In this document: positions 17,403 to 25,207 of the stretch, in pieces
Numbering within the stretch: the first letter of the stretch is position 1
How the letters are laid out: every line of letters starts with the position of its first letter
NCBI GenBank assembly: GCA_937906495.1
Contig: CALCVT010000005.1
Span: 1 to 51,766 of the forward strand
Source: an uncultured Prevotella sp.
GTDB taxonomy: Bacteria; Bacteroidota; Bacteroidia; Bacteroidales; Bacteroidaceae
DNA length: 51,766 bases
Direction of reading: 5' to 3'
Position numbers and translations under genes: made by a program
The notes under the pieces: model-generated
What the model was told of the DNA's origin: nothing
The model's database searches: none
The model's input: the letters and a program-made list of their open reading frames with translations, nothing else

Positions 17403-18161
17403 ATGGATTTTATAGCCATCATACCCGCCCGTTACGCGTCAACGCGTTTTCCGGCCAAGCCCTTGGCCTTGTTGGGCGGTAAACCTATTATTCAACGTGT
17501 TTACGAGCGTGTAGCCCAGGTCTTTCCACGCCTATGTGTGGCTACCGACGATGAACGCATCCGTCAGGCAGTTGAGGCTTTTGGTGGAGTAGCAGTTATG
17601 ACTTCTACTGAGCACCGTAGTGGTACAGACCGTTGTTATGAGGCCTTTTGCAAACTCGGGCGTAATGCCGATGTCGTTGTTAATGTGCAGGGCGACGAAC
17701 CCTTTATTGCCGAGTCGCAGCTCCATTCGGTAATGTCATGTTTTGACGACTCTTCAACCGAAATAGCCACATTAGTCAAGCCTTTTGCAAGTACCACTCC
17801 TTTCGAAACCGTGGCCAATCCAAACAGTCCCAAGGTAGTAGTCAGCAATGATGGTTATGCATTATATTTTTCGCGCAGTGTAATACCTTATTTGCGTGGC
17901 ATACCCACCGAAGAGTGGCCAGCCCGCCACACCTACCTCAAGCACATAGGCCTTTATGCCTATCGTGCCGATGCTCTGGAGCGTATAACCGCACTGCCTC
18001 AGGGGGACCTCGAAGTTTGCGAATCGCTCGAGCAGTTGCGTTGGCTGCAGGCAGGTTTGCGCATAAAAGTAGCCGAAACCGATGTCGAGACCATTGGTAT
18101 TGATACTCCGCAAGACTTGCAGCAAGCCGAAGAGTTTCTTGCGCAAGGTGCAAACAATTAA
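17403..18161 (+). CDS. kdsB: 3-deoxy-manno-octulosonate cytidylyltransferase
   Basis: KdsB activates Kdo with CTP to CMP-Kdo for the LPS inner core. The 252-residue protein opens with IIPARYASTRFPAKPL, the CTP-binding loop, and carries STEHRSGTDRC, VVNVQGDEPFI and KHIGLYAYR, all diagnostic of KdsB. Length is normal. It sits between PBP1A (132 bases upstream) and the MORN protein (55 bases downstream), among envelope genes on the same strand. Confidence 0.97.
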   Translation: MDFIAIIPARYASTRFPAKPLALLGGKPIIQRVYERVAQVFPRLCVATDDERIRQAVEAFGGVAVMTSTEHRSGTDRCYEAFCKLGRNADVVVNVQGDEPFIAESQLHSVMSCFDDSSTEIATLVKPFASTTPFETVANPNSPKVVVSNDGYALYFSRSVIPYLRGIPTEEWPARHTYLKHIGLYAYRADALERITALPQGDLEVCESLEQLRWLQAGLRIKVAETDVETIGIDTPQDLQQAEEFLAQGANN

Positions 18162-18216
18162 AATGGTCACCTCCCGGGTGTCCGTAATAAACCACCAAAA
18201 CGAAATAACCCCAAGT

Positions 18217-19335
18217 ATGATTCTGCGAAAGTTAATAATAAGTGGCCTGATGCTTAGTATGCTTCTCCTGCCGGCATCAGCCCAAAAAATTGTGGTAGGT
18301 TCTTGTACTCTGAAAGACGGAGGTATCTATACCGGACAGTTAATGGGAGGCAAACCTTCAGGCAAGGGACGGGTGCAGTACGAAAACGGCGATACCTATG
18401 AGGGATCGTTTGTCAAAGGACTGCGTCATGGAGATGGCACTTTTACAGCGGCCGATGGTTCACGCTACGAAGGAAACTGGACAAAAAACGAGCGTAACGG
18501 AAAAGGTACTTTCTATGCCGTAAACAACAATCGCTACGAGGGACTTTGGTATCGTAATCAAAAGGAAGGCCACGGAACGATGTACTATTACAATGGTGAC
18601 GTTTACGAAGGCACCTGGAAAGACGACCAGCGTAATGGCAAGGGAACCTATACCTACAAAAGCGGAGCCTACTATAAAGGAGAGTGGGTTGACGACCAAA
18701 AAAGTGGAAAAGGATTCTTCGACTGGAACGATGGTTCAAAGTACGACGGAAACTGGCTGCGCAATCAGCGCAATGGTCGTGGAGTATATACCTATGCCGA
18801 TGGTGACATGTACAGCGGCGATTGGAAAAACGATATGCAAGAAGGTCGCGGCATTTATAAGTTCCGCAACGGCGATGTTTACGAAGGCCATTATGTGAAT
18901 GGTGAGCGTACTGGCGAGGGCACCTTCCGTTTTGCTAACGGCGATACTTACGTAGGCACCTTCCTGAATGGTGAGCAGAGTGGCCATGGCGTTTTTCAGT
19001 GGAAGGGTGTGGCTACCTATAAAGGACAATGGAAAAACAACATGATGCACGGACGCGGCATTTATAAGTGGAAAAACGGCGACGAGTATAATGGTGAATG
19101 GAAAAACAATCGCATGGACGGCGAAGGCACCCTGCGCTTTGCCGACGGCGGACGTTTTAAAGGCCATTTCCGTGAAGGTAAGCGCGACGGAAAATCAGTT
19201 GAAATCAAAGCCAACGGTTCGCGCATTGATTGTACCTATAAAGAAGGGCAAAAGCACGGCCGTTACATTGAATACGATGCAAACGGCAATGTTGTAAAGA
19301 AAGGCGAATACAGCAACGGCCGTTTGGTGCAGTAA
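18217..19335 (+). CDS. secreted MORN-repeat protein (14 tandem 23-residue repeats)
   Basis: The 372-residue protein has a signal peptide (about 1-24, ending LLPASAQ) and then almost nothing but MORN repeats: 14 contiguous units of exactly 23 residues of the type GDxYEGxWKNxxRxGKGxYxYxN, the last two degenerate. This should form one long beta-ladder in the periplasm or on the cell surface. In other organisms MORN arrays bind lipids, other proteins or act as scaffolds; here no partner is known. The frame opens upstream at 18082 inside kdsB, but MILRKLI at 18217 starts the signal peptide. It lies between kdsB and glgB. Confidence 0.9.
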   Translation: MILRKLIISGLMLSMLLLPASAQKIVVGSCTLKDGGIYTGQLMGGKPSGKGRVQYENGDTYEGSFVKGLRHGDGTFTAADGSRYEGNWTKNERNGKGTFYAVNNNRYEGLWYRNQKEGHGTMYYYNGDVYEGTWKDDQRNGKGTYTYKSGAYYKGEWVDDQKSGKGFFDWNDGSKYDGNWLRNQRNGRGVYTYADGDMYSGDWKNDMQEGRGIYKFRNGDVYEGHYVNGERTGEGTFRFANGDTYVGTFLNGEQSGHGVFQWKGVATYKGQWKNNMMHGRGIYKWKNGDEYNGEWKNNRMDGEGTLRFADGGRFKGHFREGKRDGKSVEIKANGSRIDCTYKEGQKHGRYIEYDANGNVVKKGEYSNGRLVQ

Positions 19336-19443
19336 CCTTACGTGTGGGGGCAAACCCTCCATGACAGCCGGCAGCAACGCCATGCAACGTGGGCAAAGCC
19401 CTAAAAGCTAAAAGTGAATAACGTATATTCAAATCATACAGCC

Positions 19444-21561
19444 ATGAATGCGAAGAAAAAGCAAGAGACAGCAAAAAACAAGGCAACGGCAACTCCCGCT
19501 AAAGCCGCAAGAGGAGCCCGCAAAAAGGCGGCTACATCGCCCAAACAGCTGAACATCGTGAAAAACGATCCGTGGCTGGAACCCTTTGAGGGCGCCATTC
19601 AGGGCCGTCACGAGCATGTGTTGTTCAAGGTGAACGAACTGACTGGAGGTAAAAAGTCGCTTTCCGAATTTGCTGACGGACACCTTTACTTCGGACTTCA
19701 CCGTACAGCACGTCAATGGGTCTTGCGCGAGTGGGCACCCCATGCTACAGCTATCTATCTGATAGGCGAATTCAATGGATGGAAAGAAAACGAAAAGTTT
19801 GCCTTTAAGCGCATTGAAGGTACCGGAAACTGGGAACTGAAACTCCCCCTCCGCGCCTTGCACCATGGTAACTTGTATAAACTCTCCATGCATTGGCAAG
19901 GGGGGCAGGGTGAGCGAGTTCCGGCATGGGCACAGCGTGTGGTGCAGGATGCCGAAACTAAAATATTCAGCGCCCAGGTATGGTTCCCGGAGCAGCCTTA
20001 TGTTTGGAAAAAAACTGCATTCCGTCCTAAAAAAGGGCCTCTCTTTATTTATGAGTGCCATATAGGAATGGGGCAGGATGCCGAGCGTGTAGGAACTTAC
20101 AATGAATTCCGTTTAAACGTTTTGCCGCGTATCATAGCCGACGGCTACAACTGCATTCAAATAATGGCAATAGCAGAACATCCTTACTACGGAAGTTTTG
20201 GCTACCATGTAAGTTCCTTTTTTGCAGCATCGAGCCGTTTCGGTACCCCCGAAGAACTCAAGCAACTCATAGACGAAGCCCACAAGGCCGGTATTTCAGT
20301 TATTATGGACCTGGTTCACAGCCATGCCGTGAAGAACGAAGTAGAAGGACTTGGCAACTATGCAGGCGATCCCAATCAGTTCTTCTATCCCGGCGAGCGT
20401 CACGAGCATTCGGCCTGGGATAGCCTCTGTTTTGACTACGGAAAAAACGAAGTTCTCCACTTCCTCTTATCCAACTGCAAGTACTGGCTGACTGAGTACA
20501 ACTTCGATGGCTTCCGCTTTGATGGTGTCACCTCCATGCTCTACTATAGTCATGGACTGGGCGAGGCCTTTGGTGGATATGGTGACTATTTTAACGGCCA
20601 CCAGGACGACAATGCTATTTGTTACCTCACCCTGGCCAACCTGCTCATACACGAGGTGAAGCCTACTGCCATTACCATAGCCGAAGAGGTGAGCGGTATG
20701 CCCGGACTGGCGGCTCCCTTTGCCGATGGCGGTTACGGCTTTGACTACCGCATGGCTATGAATGTGCCCGACTATTGGATTAAAACCATCAAAGAGCACC
20801 GCGATGAAGATTGGAAACCATCTTCCATCTTTTGGGAGGTAACCAATCGCCGTGCCGACGAGCGCACCATATCATATTGCGAGAGCCACGACCAAGCCCT
20901 GGTGGGCGACAAAACCCTGGTGTTTCGCCTCATCGACTCCGATATGTACTGGCATTTCCGTAAGGGAGATGAAAATGGAACCGTTCACCGAGGCATTGCT
21001 CTTCATAAGATGATTCGTCTGGTTACGGCATCGACCATCAATGGCGGATACCTCAACTTTATGGGTAACGAATTCGGACATCCCGAATGGATTGATTTTC
21101 CGCGCGAAGGCAACGGATGGAGTCATAAGTATGCTCGCCGTCAGTGGAACCTGGTTGACAATAAGGAACTTTGCTACCACTATTTGGGCGACTTTGACCG
21201 CGATATGGTTAAGTTGCTCCGAGCCCTGCCTGATATACGTAAGTATGCTGTGCAAGAAGTGTGGCACAACGATGGCGACCAGATACTGGCCTATAGCCGC
21301 GGTCCGCTACTCTTTGTATTCAACTTCTCGCCCACACGCTCCTACGAAGGCTATGGCTTTATGGTGCCCGAGGGGGCTTACGAGGTGGTGCTCAACACTG
21401 ATGCAAAGGCCTATGGCGGCAATGGCTTAGCCGACGACAGCGTGCGTCATCTCACCAATTTCGACCCCTTGCTCAAGCGCGACGGAAAAGGCTGGCTCAA
21501 ACTTTACATCCCGGCACGTTCGGCAGTTGTGCTACGCTGCATTGACGATACTAAAAAGTAA
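19444..21561 (+). CDS. glgB: 1,4-alpha-glucan branching enzyme, GH13_8 type
   Basis: This 705-residue enzyme makes alpha-1,6 branches in glycogen. It is of the eukaryotic-like type (GH13_8): an N-terminal CBM48-like domain (REWAPHATAIYLIGEFNGW, about 98-116), then the catalytic barrel with nucleophile D360 (GFRFDGVTSM), acid/base E414 (TIAEEVSGMPG) and D483 (YCESHDQAL), and a C-terminal all-beta domain. Unusual is a Lys/Ala-rich tail of about 35 residues before the conserved LNIVKNDPWLEPFEG segment. The ATG at 19444 was preferred to an upstream in-frame start at 19414. No other glycogen gene is in the window. A strong terminator follows. Confidence 0.93.
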   Translation: MNAKKKQETAKNKATATPAKAARGARKKAATSPKQLNIVKNDPWLEPFEGAIQGRHEHVLFKVNELTGGKKSLSEFADGHLYFGLHRTARQWVLREWAPHATAIYLIGEFNGWKENEKFAFKRIEGTGNWELKLPLRALHHGNLYKLSMHWQGGQGERVPAWAQRVVQDAETKIFSAQVWFPEQPYVWKKTAFRPKKGPLFIYECHIGMGQDAERVGTYNEFRLNVLPRIIADGYNCIQIMAIAEHPYYGSFGYHVSSFFAASSRFGTPEELKQLIDEAHKAGISVIMDLVHSHAVKNEVEGLGNYAGDPNQFFYPGERHEHSAWDSLCFDYGKNEVLHFLLSNCKYWLTEYNFDGFRFDGVTSMLYYSHGLGEAFGGYGDYFNGHQDDNAICYLTLANLLIHEVKPTAITIAEEVSGMPGLAAPFADGGYGFDYRMAMNVPDYWIKTIKEHRDEDWKPSSIFWEVTNRRADERTISYCESHDQALVGDKTLVFRLIDSDMYWHFRKGDENGTVHRGIALHKMIRLVTASTINGGYLNFMGNEFGHPEWIDFPREGNGWSHKYARRQWNLVDNKELCYHYLGDFDRDMVKLLRALPDIRKYAVQEVWHNDGDQILAYSRGPLLFVFNFSPTRSYEGYGFMVPEGAYEVVLNTDAKAYGGNGLADDSVRHLTNFDPLLKRDGKGWLKLYIPARSAVVLRCIDDTKK

Positions 21562-21585
21562 TAAGGAGGTTTTCCAACCTCTTTC

Positions 21586-21621
21586 AGCCACAGAGGCTCT
21601 TCCGGCCCTCTGTGGCTTTTT
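21586..21621 (+). terminator. intrinsic terminator of glgB
   Basis: AGCCACAGAGG (21586-21596) pairs perfectly with CCTCTGTGGCT (21607-21617), followed by TTTTT. A small GAGGTT/AACCTC hairpin (21566-21581) precedes it. Confidence 0.92.
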
Positions 21622-21767
21622 AGGTTTTACATCGCGCTGCTTCAAGGCAGGAGGGTTTGCTATGCACCTTGCTTAGGTATGTGATTTGTTTGCATATTTT
21701 ATAAATTCAGAAATCCGTTCTTTTGAATCCAATATAGAAAATCTGAGCCCCAAAGATGCGAAAAAAC
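21622..21767. other. intergenic, no feature seen
   Basis: This AT-rich stretch lies between the glgB terminator and the candidate sRNA promoter. Short minus-strand reading frames here match nothing I recognise and show no coding character. Confidence 0.4.
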
Positions 21768-21798
21768 TTGCTTCCGGAGTAGAAAAGGAGTAACTTTG
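21768..21798 (+). promoter_or_regulatory. promoter of a candidate small RNA
   Basis: TTG (21768-21770), a 20-base spacer and TAACTTTG (21791-21798) match the Bacteroidota consensus. No protein-coding gene follows before the terminator at 21835-21872, so the transcript would be non-coding. Confidence 0.6.
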
Positions 21799-21804
21799 AG
21801 TAAG

Positions 21805-21872
21805 GAAAACAGCCCGCTTGCAACAAACTGCATAAGGACCACAAGCATAGCCTTGTAGGTCCTCTTTTTTTT
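21805..21872 (+). ncRNA. candidate small RNA of about 65-70 nt
   Basis: A good promoter (21768-21798) and a strong intrinsic terminator (21835-21872) frame a transcript of about 65-70 bases with no start codon. A small TGCA-stem hairpin may form in its 5' half, leaving a single-stranded purine-rich 5' end. It belongs to no RNA family that I recognise. The start is inferred from promoter spacing. Confidence 0.5.
21835..21872 (+). terminator. intrinsic terminator of the candidate small RNA
   Basis: AGGACC-ACAAG (21835-21845) pairs with CTTGT-A-GGTCCT (21852-21863), with one bulged A, a 6-base loop and then CTTTTTTTT. This is a textbook intrinsic terminator on the plus strand. Confidence 0.85.
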
Positions 21873-21954
21873 GTTTCTGCGCAGCGCTCAAATTCTTTGT
21901 TCTTTGGGGCAGCTATTGTACAAAAAGCCGGTTTCTGTTGCTACAGTTGCAAAA

Positions 21955-22017
21955 TTCTATCGCGGCATTAGGATTTTCTATCGCGGCTTTAGAAAATTCT
22001 ATCGCAGCATTAGGATT
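21955..22017. repeat. three tandem copies of a 21-bp unit
   Basis: Units begin at 21955, 21976 and 21997, each starting TTCTATCGCGGC or TTCTATCGCAGC; copies 1 and 3 differ at one base and copy 2 is more diverged. The period is a whole number of codons, and on the minus strand all three read as NPNAAIEF/SKAAIEN-like heptads. No gene is recognised around them. Confidence 0.85.
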
Positions 22018-22399
22018 TTTGGGAACTGTCAATTGTAAAATCAATGACAGATGTAGTATTTTTAGCACCCGGTGTAAATAATTTTTCACGCCCATGCCTT
22101 ATAGCAGACAGGCTGTATGAGCAGGTTGCCGCAATAAACTAAATTCAAAGAACCTCTGCATAAACTTTCTAAAGTATGAATAGGGGTTGGTAAAGCCTCG
22201 TTCCAAGCAGTTGGCAGCAATTAGTAATGTTGTGATAATAAGATTTAAAACAGCTGGATACTATTTTAATAAATGTATATTCTGTTTGGAAGTACAACCT
22301 CATTGCTTTAGTTCGCCGCACAGTCCGCTTGTAACGTTCGAAAGAGACACAGAACACAAATAAAGAGGCAAGAATGCTGTGCCGTCCGATTTTTATTTT
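22018..22399. other. leader-proximal intergenic stretch of the polysaccharide locus
   Basis: No gene, RNA or inverted promoter segment can be recognised between the 21-bp repeats and the -7 box at 22400. A minus-strand frame at 22169-22489 is low-complexity and unlike any protein that I know. Confidence 0.4.
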
Positions 22400-22407
22400 T
22401 ACTTTTG
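22400..22407 (+). promoter_or_regulatory. -7 box (TACTTTTG) of the SLBB export gene
   Basis: TACTTTTG matches TAnnTTTG; at the expected upstream distance there is only CTG (22377-22379). The leader to the ATG at 22489 would be about 75 bases and contains a GCGGC/GCCGC hairpin (22426-22441) without a T run. Confidence 0.5.
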
Positions 22408-22488
22408 CAACATTTATAAGCAGTAGCGGCAATAGAGCCGCCAACATGGTGCAAGTTGCATCACTTATATCCGTAAAAGTATAACCCA

Positions 22489-25035
22489 ATGATATTAAAA
22501 AGAATCTGTTTGCTGCTGGCCCTTATTGTGGGGCTCTCGTTGAATGTGTTGGCTCAGACGGGAATGTCAGACCGTCAGGTCATTGAATTCATGATGAAGG
22601 AAAATGAGCGAGGAACACCTCGTTCCGAAATCGTGACCAAACTGATTGAAAAAGGTGTATCGATTGATCAAATACGGCGCATTCGTGCTAAATATGAAAA
22701 ACAGCAGAAGGGCGATCTTGTTGGTGCACGCGACATCAGCGGTGTAAACAAGGATAATAAACGCTTGCGTAAAAATAATGGCGAAGAGCGCGAAGAACTG
22801 AAAGGAAATCAGCAACGTGAGCGTAAGCGCAAGGAGATTGATGAAGACCAGTTGTCAGAAAAACAACGTAAGCGCCTCAAGCGCGAGCGCCGGAACGATT
22901 ATATGGACGAGATGGAAGAACTCCTTCCCGACTCGCTCAACGATTTGGAAATGCCCTACGAGTACGACGATGAAGACTACGAGTATGGACGTAAGAAAAA
23001 GAAAAAAGGCAAAGAGGTCTTTGGACGCAATATTTTCAATAATCGCAAACTCTCGTTCGAGCCTAATATGAATATTGCCACACCGCAGGACTACCGCCTG
23101 GGGCCTGGCGATGAGGTTTTCGTTGACGTATGGGGAGCCTCGCAAGAGCGTTTTGAGAGCACCGTGTCGCCCGATGGTACCATCAATATCGAATCGTACG
23201 GCCCCGTTAATGTCGACGGACTGACGGTGGCACAGGCCAACCAGCGTTTGCGGGCCACTATCGGACGTCGCTATTCTGGTTCTACGGTGCGACTCACGGT
23301 AGGACAGACCAAAACCATTACCGTAGATGTGATGGGCGAGGTGAAAGTTCCCGGTTCGTATACACTCTCAGCCTTCTCGACCGTGTTTAACGCCCTCTAT
23401 ATGGCTGGCGGTACGAACGAAATAGGTACGCTCCGTAATATCAAAATATACCGTAAAGGACGCGAAATTTCGACCTGTGATATTTATGACTATATTTTGA
23501 ACGGCAACATGCGTGGAAACGTTCGCCTGTCGTCGGGCGATGTGATTATTGTGGGCCCCTATGAATGTTTGGTAAACGTTACCGGTAAGATAAAGCGTCC
23601 CATGTATTACGAAATGAAGTCGACCGAGAGTGTCGGAACCCTCATTAAATACGCGGGTGGATTTACGGGCGATGCCTATCAGGGAAGCGTGCGCTTGATG
23701 CGTAAGGCCGGCGGTCAGTTGTCGGTTTACTCCATCGACGATTTTGAACGCAATAAATTCCAGCTGATGGACGGCGACTCTGTATCGGTAGACAGTACTT
23801 TGCTTCGTTACCGCAATATGGTCGAGATTAAAGGAGCCGTGATGCGTCCGGGCATGTACCAGATGGATGGCAGCATAACCACCGTGCGCCAGCTTATTGA
23901 AGCAGCCGGCGGCTTGAGCGAAGATGCATTTACGGCCCGTGGAACCATTCATCGCCGTAAAGAAGATCGTACGCTCGAAGTGATTTCCGTTGATATACAA
24001 GGATTGATAGACCATAAAGTGGCTGACATTGCACTTAAGAACGAAGATGTGTTCTACGTGCCATCCAAAAAAATCATGCAGGAAGAGCAAATACTCACCA
24101 TTGATGGCGAAGTCAATTATCCGGGTATTTATGAGTATGCCGACAATACAACGATTGAAGACTTTATACTGCAGGCCGGCGGACTTAAAGATGCTGCTTC
24201 GATGGTCAAAATCGATGTGTCGCGCCGTATGCGCAACCAGGATGCACGCCAATCAAGTTCGCAAGTGGCACAGTGGTTTAGCTTCTCGCTTAAAGACGGC
24301 TTTGTTGTAGACGGAACACCGGGCTTTGTGCTCGAACCCTTCGACGAGGTTTATGTGCGCCGTTCGCCCGGTTATATTGAGCAGCAGCATGTAAAGGTAG
24401 ACGGCGAAATAGCATTCTCGGGTACCTACGTGCTTACCAATAAAGGCATGCGCCTGAGCGATTTGGTAAAAGCAGCCGGCGGACTTACAGCCGAGGCATA
24501 TGCATTGGGCGCCCATTTGGAACGAACCTTGACGCCAGCCGAAAAGATTAAGCAAAAAACGATGATTAAGCTGGCCGTGAGTGGCGACTCCATTGACATG
24601 CGTCAGCTCGACCTGGGCGATACCCAAGTAGTAGGTATTAACCTGCAGGAAGCATTGAAAAACCCTGGTAGCAATAAGTGGGACATTGTGCTGCGCGAGG
24701 GCGACCGCCTGGTCATTCCGCAGTATAATAACACCGTTTCAATCAATGGACAGGTGCTTTATCCCAATACCGTTGCCTATAGCGAGGGTGCCAAACTTTC
24801 CTACTACATTGATCAGGCTGGTGGATATGGTCAGCGTGCCAAGTCGCGCAGGGTGTTTGCAGTCAACATGAACGGAACGGTAACCCGCGTGCGTTCGTCA
24901 AAGGATATAACTCCGGGATGTACCATCTTGGTGCCTTCAAAGTCGCGGCGTAAAGGCATGTCGCTTGGCGAAATCCTCTCGTTAGGTGCCATGACAGCAA
25001 CTTTGGGTACGGTTATCGCTACACTTGTTAAATAA
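22489..25035 (+). CDS. SLBB-domain polysaccharide export protein (Wza-like)
   Basis: The 848-residue protein has a signal peptide (1-22, ending VLAQ, no lipobox), a short helical domain, a highly charged stretch (about 85-180) with Lys/Arg/Glu runs and an acidic Tyr-rich block, a Poly_export domain (YRLGPGDEVFVDVWG, near 202-216), and six SLBB-type units (starting VMGEVKVPGSY, VTGKIKRPMYY, IKGAVMRPGMY, IDGEVNYPGIY, VDGEIAFSGTY, INGQVLYPNT). A short hydrophobic helix ends the protein. It should form the periplasmic/outer-membrane channel for exopolysaccharide. It is the first gene of the locus and is followed by its own hairpin at 25065-25096. Confidence 0.93.
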   Translation: MILKRICLLLALIVGLSLNVLAQTGMSDRQVIEFMMKENERGTPRSEIVTKLIEKGVSIDQIRRIRAKYEKQQKGDLVGARDISGVNKDNKRLRKNNGEEREELKGNQQRERKRKEIDEDQLSEKQRKRLKRERRNDYMDEMEELLPDSLNDLEMPYEYDDEDYEYGRKKKKKGKEVFGRNIFNNRKLSFEPNMNIATPQDYRLGPGDEVFVDVWGASQERFESTVSPDGTINIESYGPVNVDGLTVAQANQRLRATIGRRYSGSTVRLTVGQTKTITVDVMGEVKVPGSYTLSAFSTVFNALYMAGGTNEIGTLRNIKIYRKGREISTCDIYDYILNGNMRGNVRLSSGDVIIVGPYECLVNVTGKIKRPMYYEMKSTESVGTLIKYAGGFTGDAYQGSVRLMRKAGGQLSVYSIDDFERNKFQLMDGDSVSVDSTLLRYRNMVEIKGAVMRPGMYQMDGSITTVRQLIEAAGGLSEDAFTARGTIHRRKEDRTLEVISVDIQGLIDHKVADIALKNEDVFYVPSKKIMQEEQILTIDGEVNYPGIYEYADNTTIEDFILQAGGLKDAASMVKIDVSRRMRNQDARQSSSQVAQWFSFSLKDGFVVDGTPGFVLEPFDEVYVRRSPGYIEQQHVKVDGEIAFSGTYVLTNKGMRLSDLVKAAGGLTAEAYALGAHLERTLTPAEKIKQKTMIKLAVSGDSIDMRQLDLGDTQVVGINLQEALKNPGSNKWDIVLREGDRLVIPQYNNTVSINGQVLYPNTVAYSEGAKLSYYIDQAGGYGQRAKSRRVFAVNMNGTVTRVRSSKDITPGCTILVPSKSRRKGMSLGEILSLGAMTATLGTVIATLVK

Positions 25036-25064
25036 AATCCGCGTTCAATGTAACGTAGATGTAG

Positions 25065-25096
25065 GGCTGCACCCACCAATAGGTGCAGCCTTATTT
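25065..25096 (+). terminator. hairpin terminator after the SLBB export gene
   Basis: GGCTGCACC (25065-25073) pairs perfectly with GGTGCAGCC (25082-25090), followed by TTATTT. The T run is interrupted, so termination may be partial and allow read-through into wzx. Confidence 0.65.
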
Positions 25097-25207
25097 CTGA
25101 ATAAATCTATGCTGCGCAGTGCTGTCCGCTTATTATTGGTGAAAGCAGCATGTTGACAGTTTGGTGCCGTTTAAACTCATAGCTAGTACCCTCAAAATAT
25201 TTAGTTC

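Noticed and set aside
21955..22017. CRISPR array
   Set aside because: Three direct 21-bp units without unique spacers and no cas genes; it is a simple tandem repeat.
21913..22095. 60-codon minus-strand frame with NPNAAIE heptads
   Set aside because: It arises from the 21-bp repeats and has no promoter or family; recorded as repeat and not as gene.
22290..22488. Invertible promoter upstream of the polysaccharide locus
   Set aside because: No pair of inverted repeats flanks the -7 box and no recombinase gene is near.
23368..24252. 294-codon minus-strand frame inside the SLBB gene
   Set aside because: It is a shadow of the plus-strand gene; composition is rich in His/Asn/Ile with no recognisable domain.
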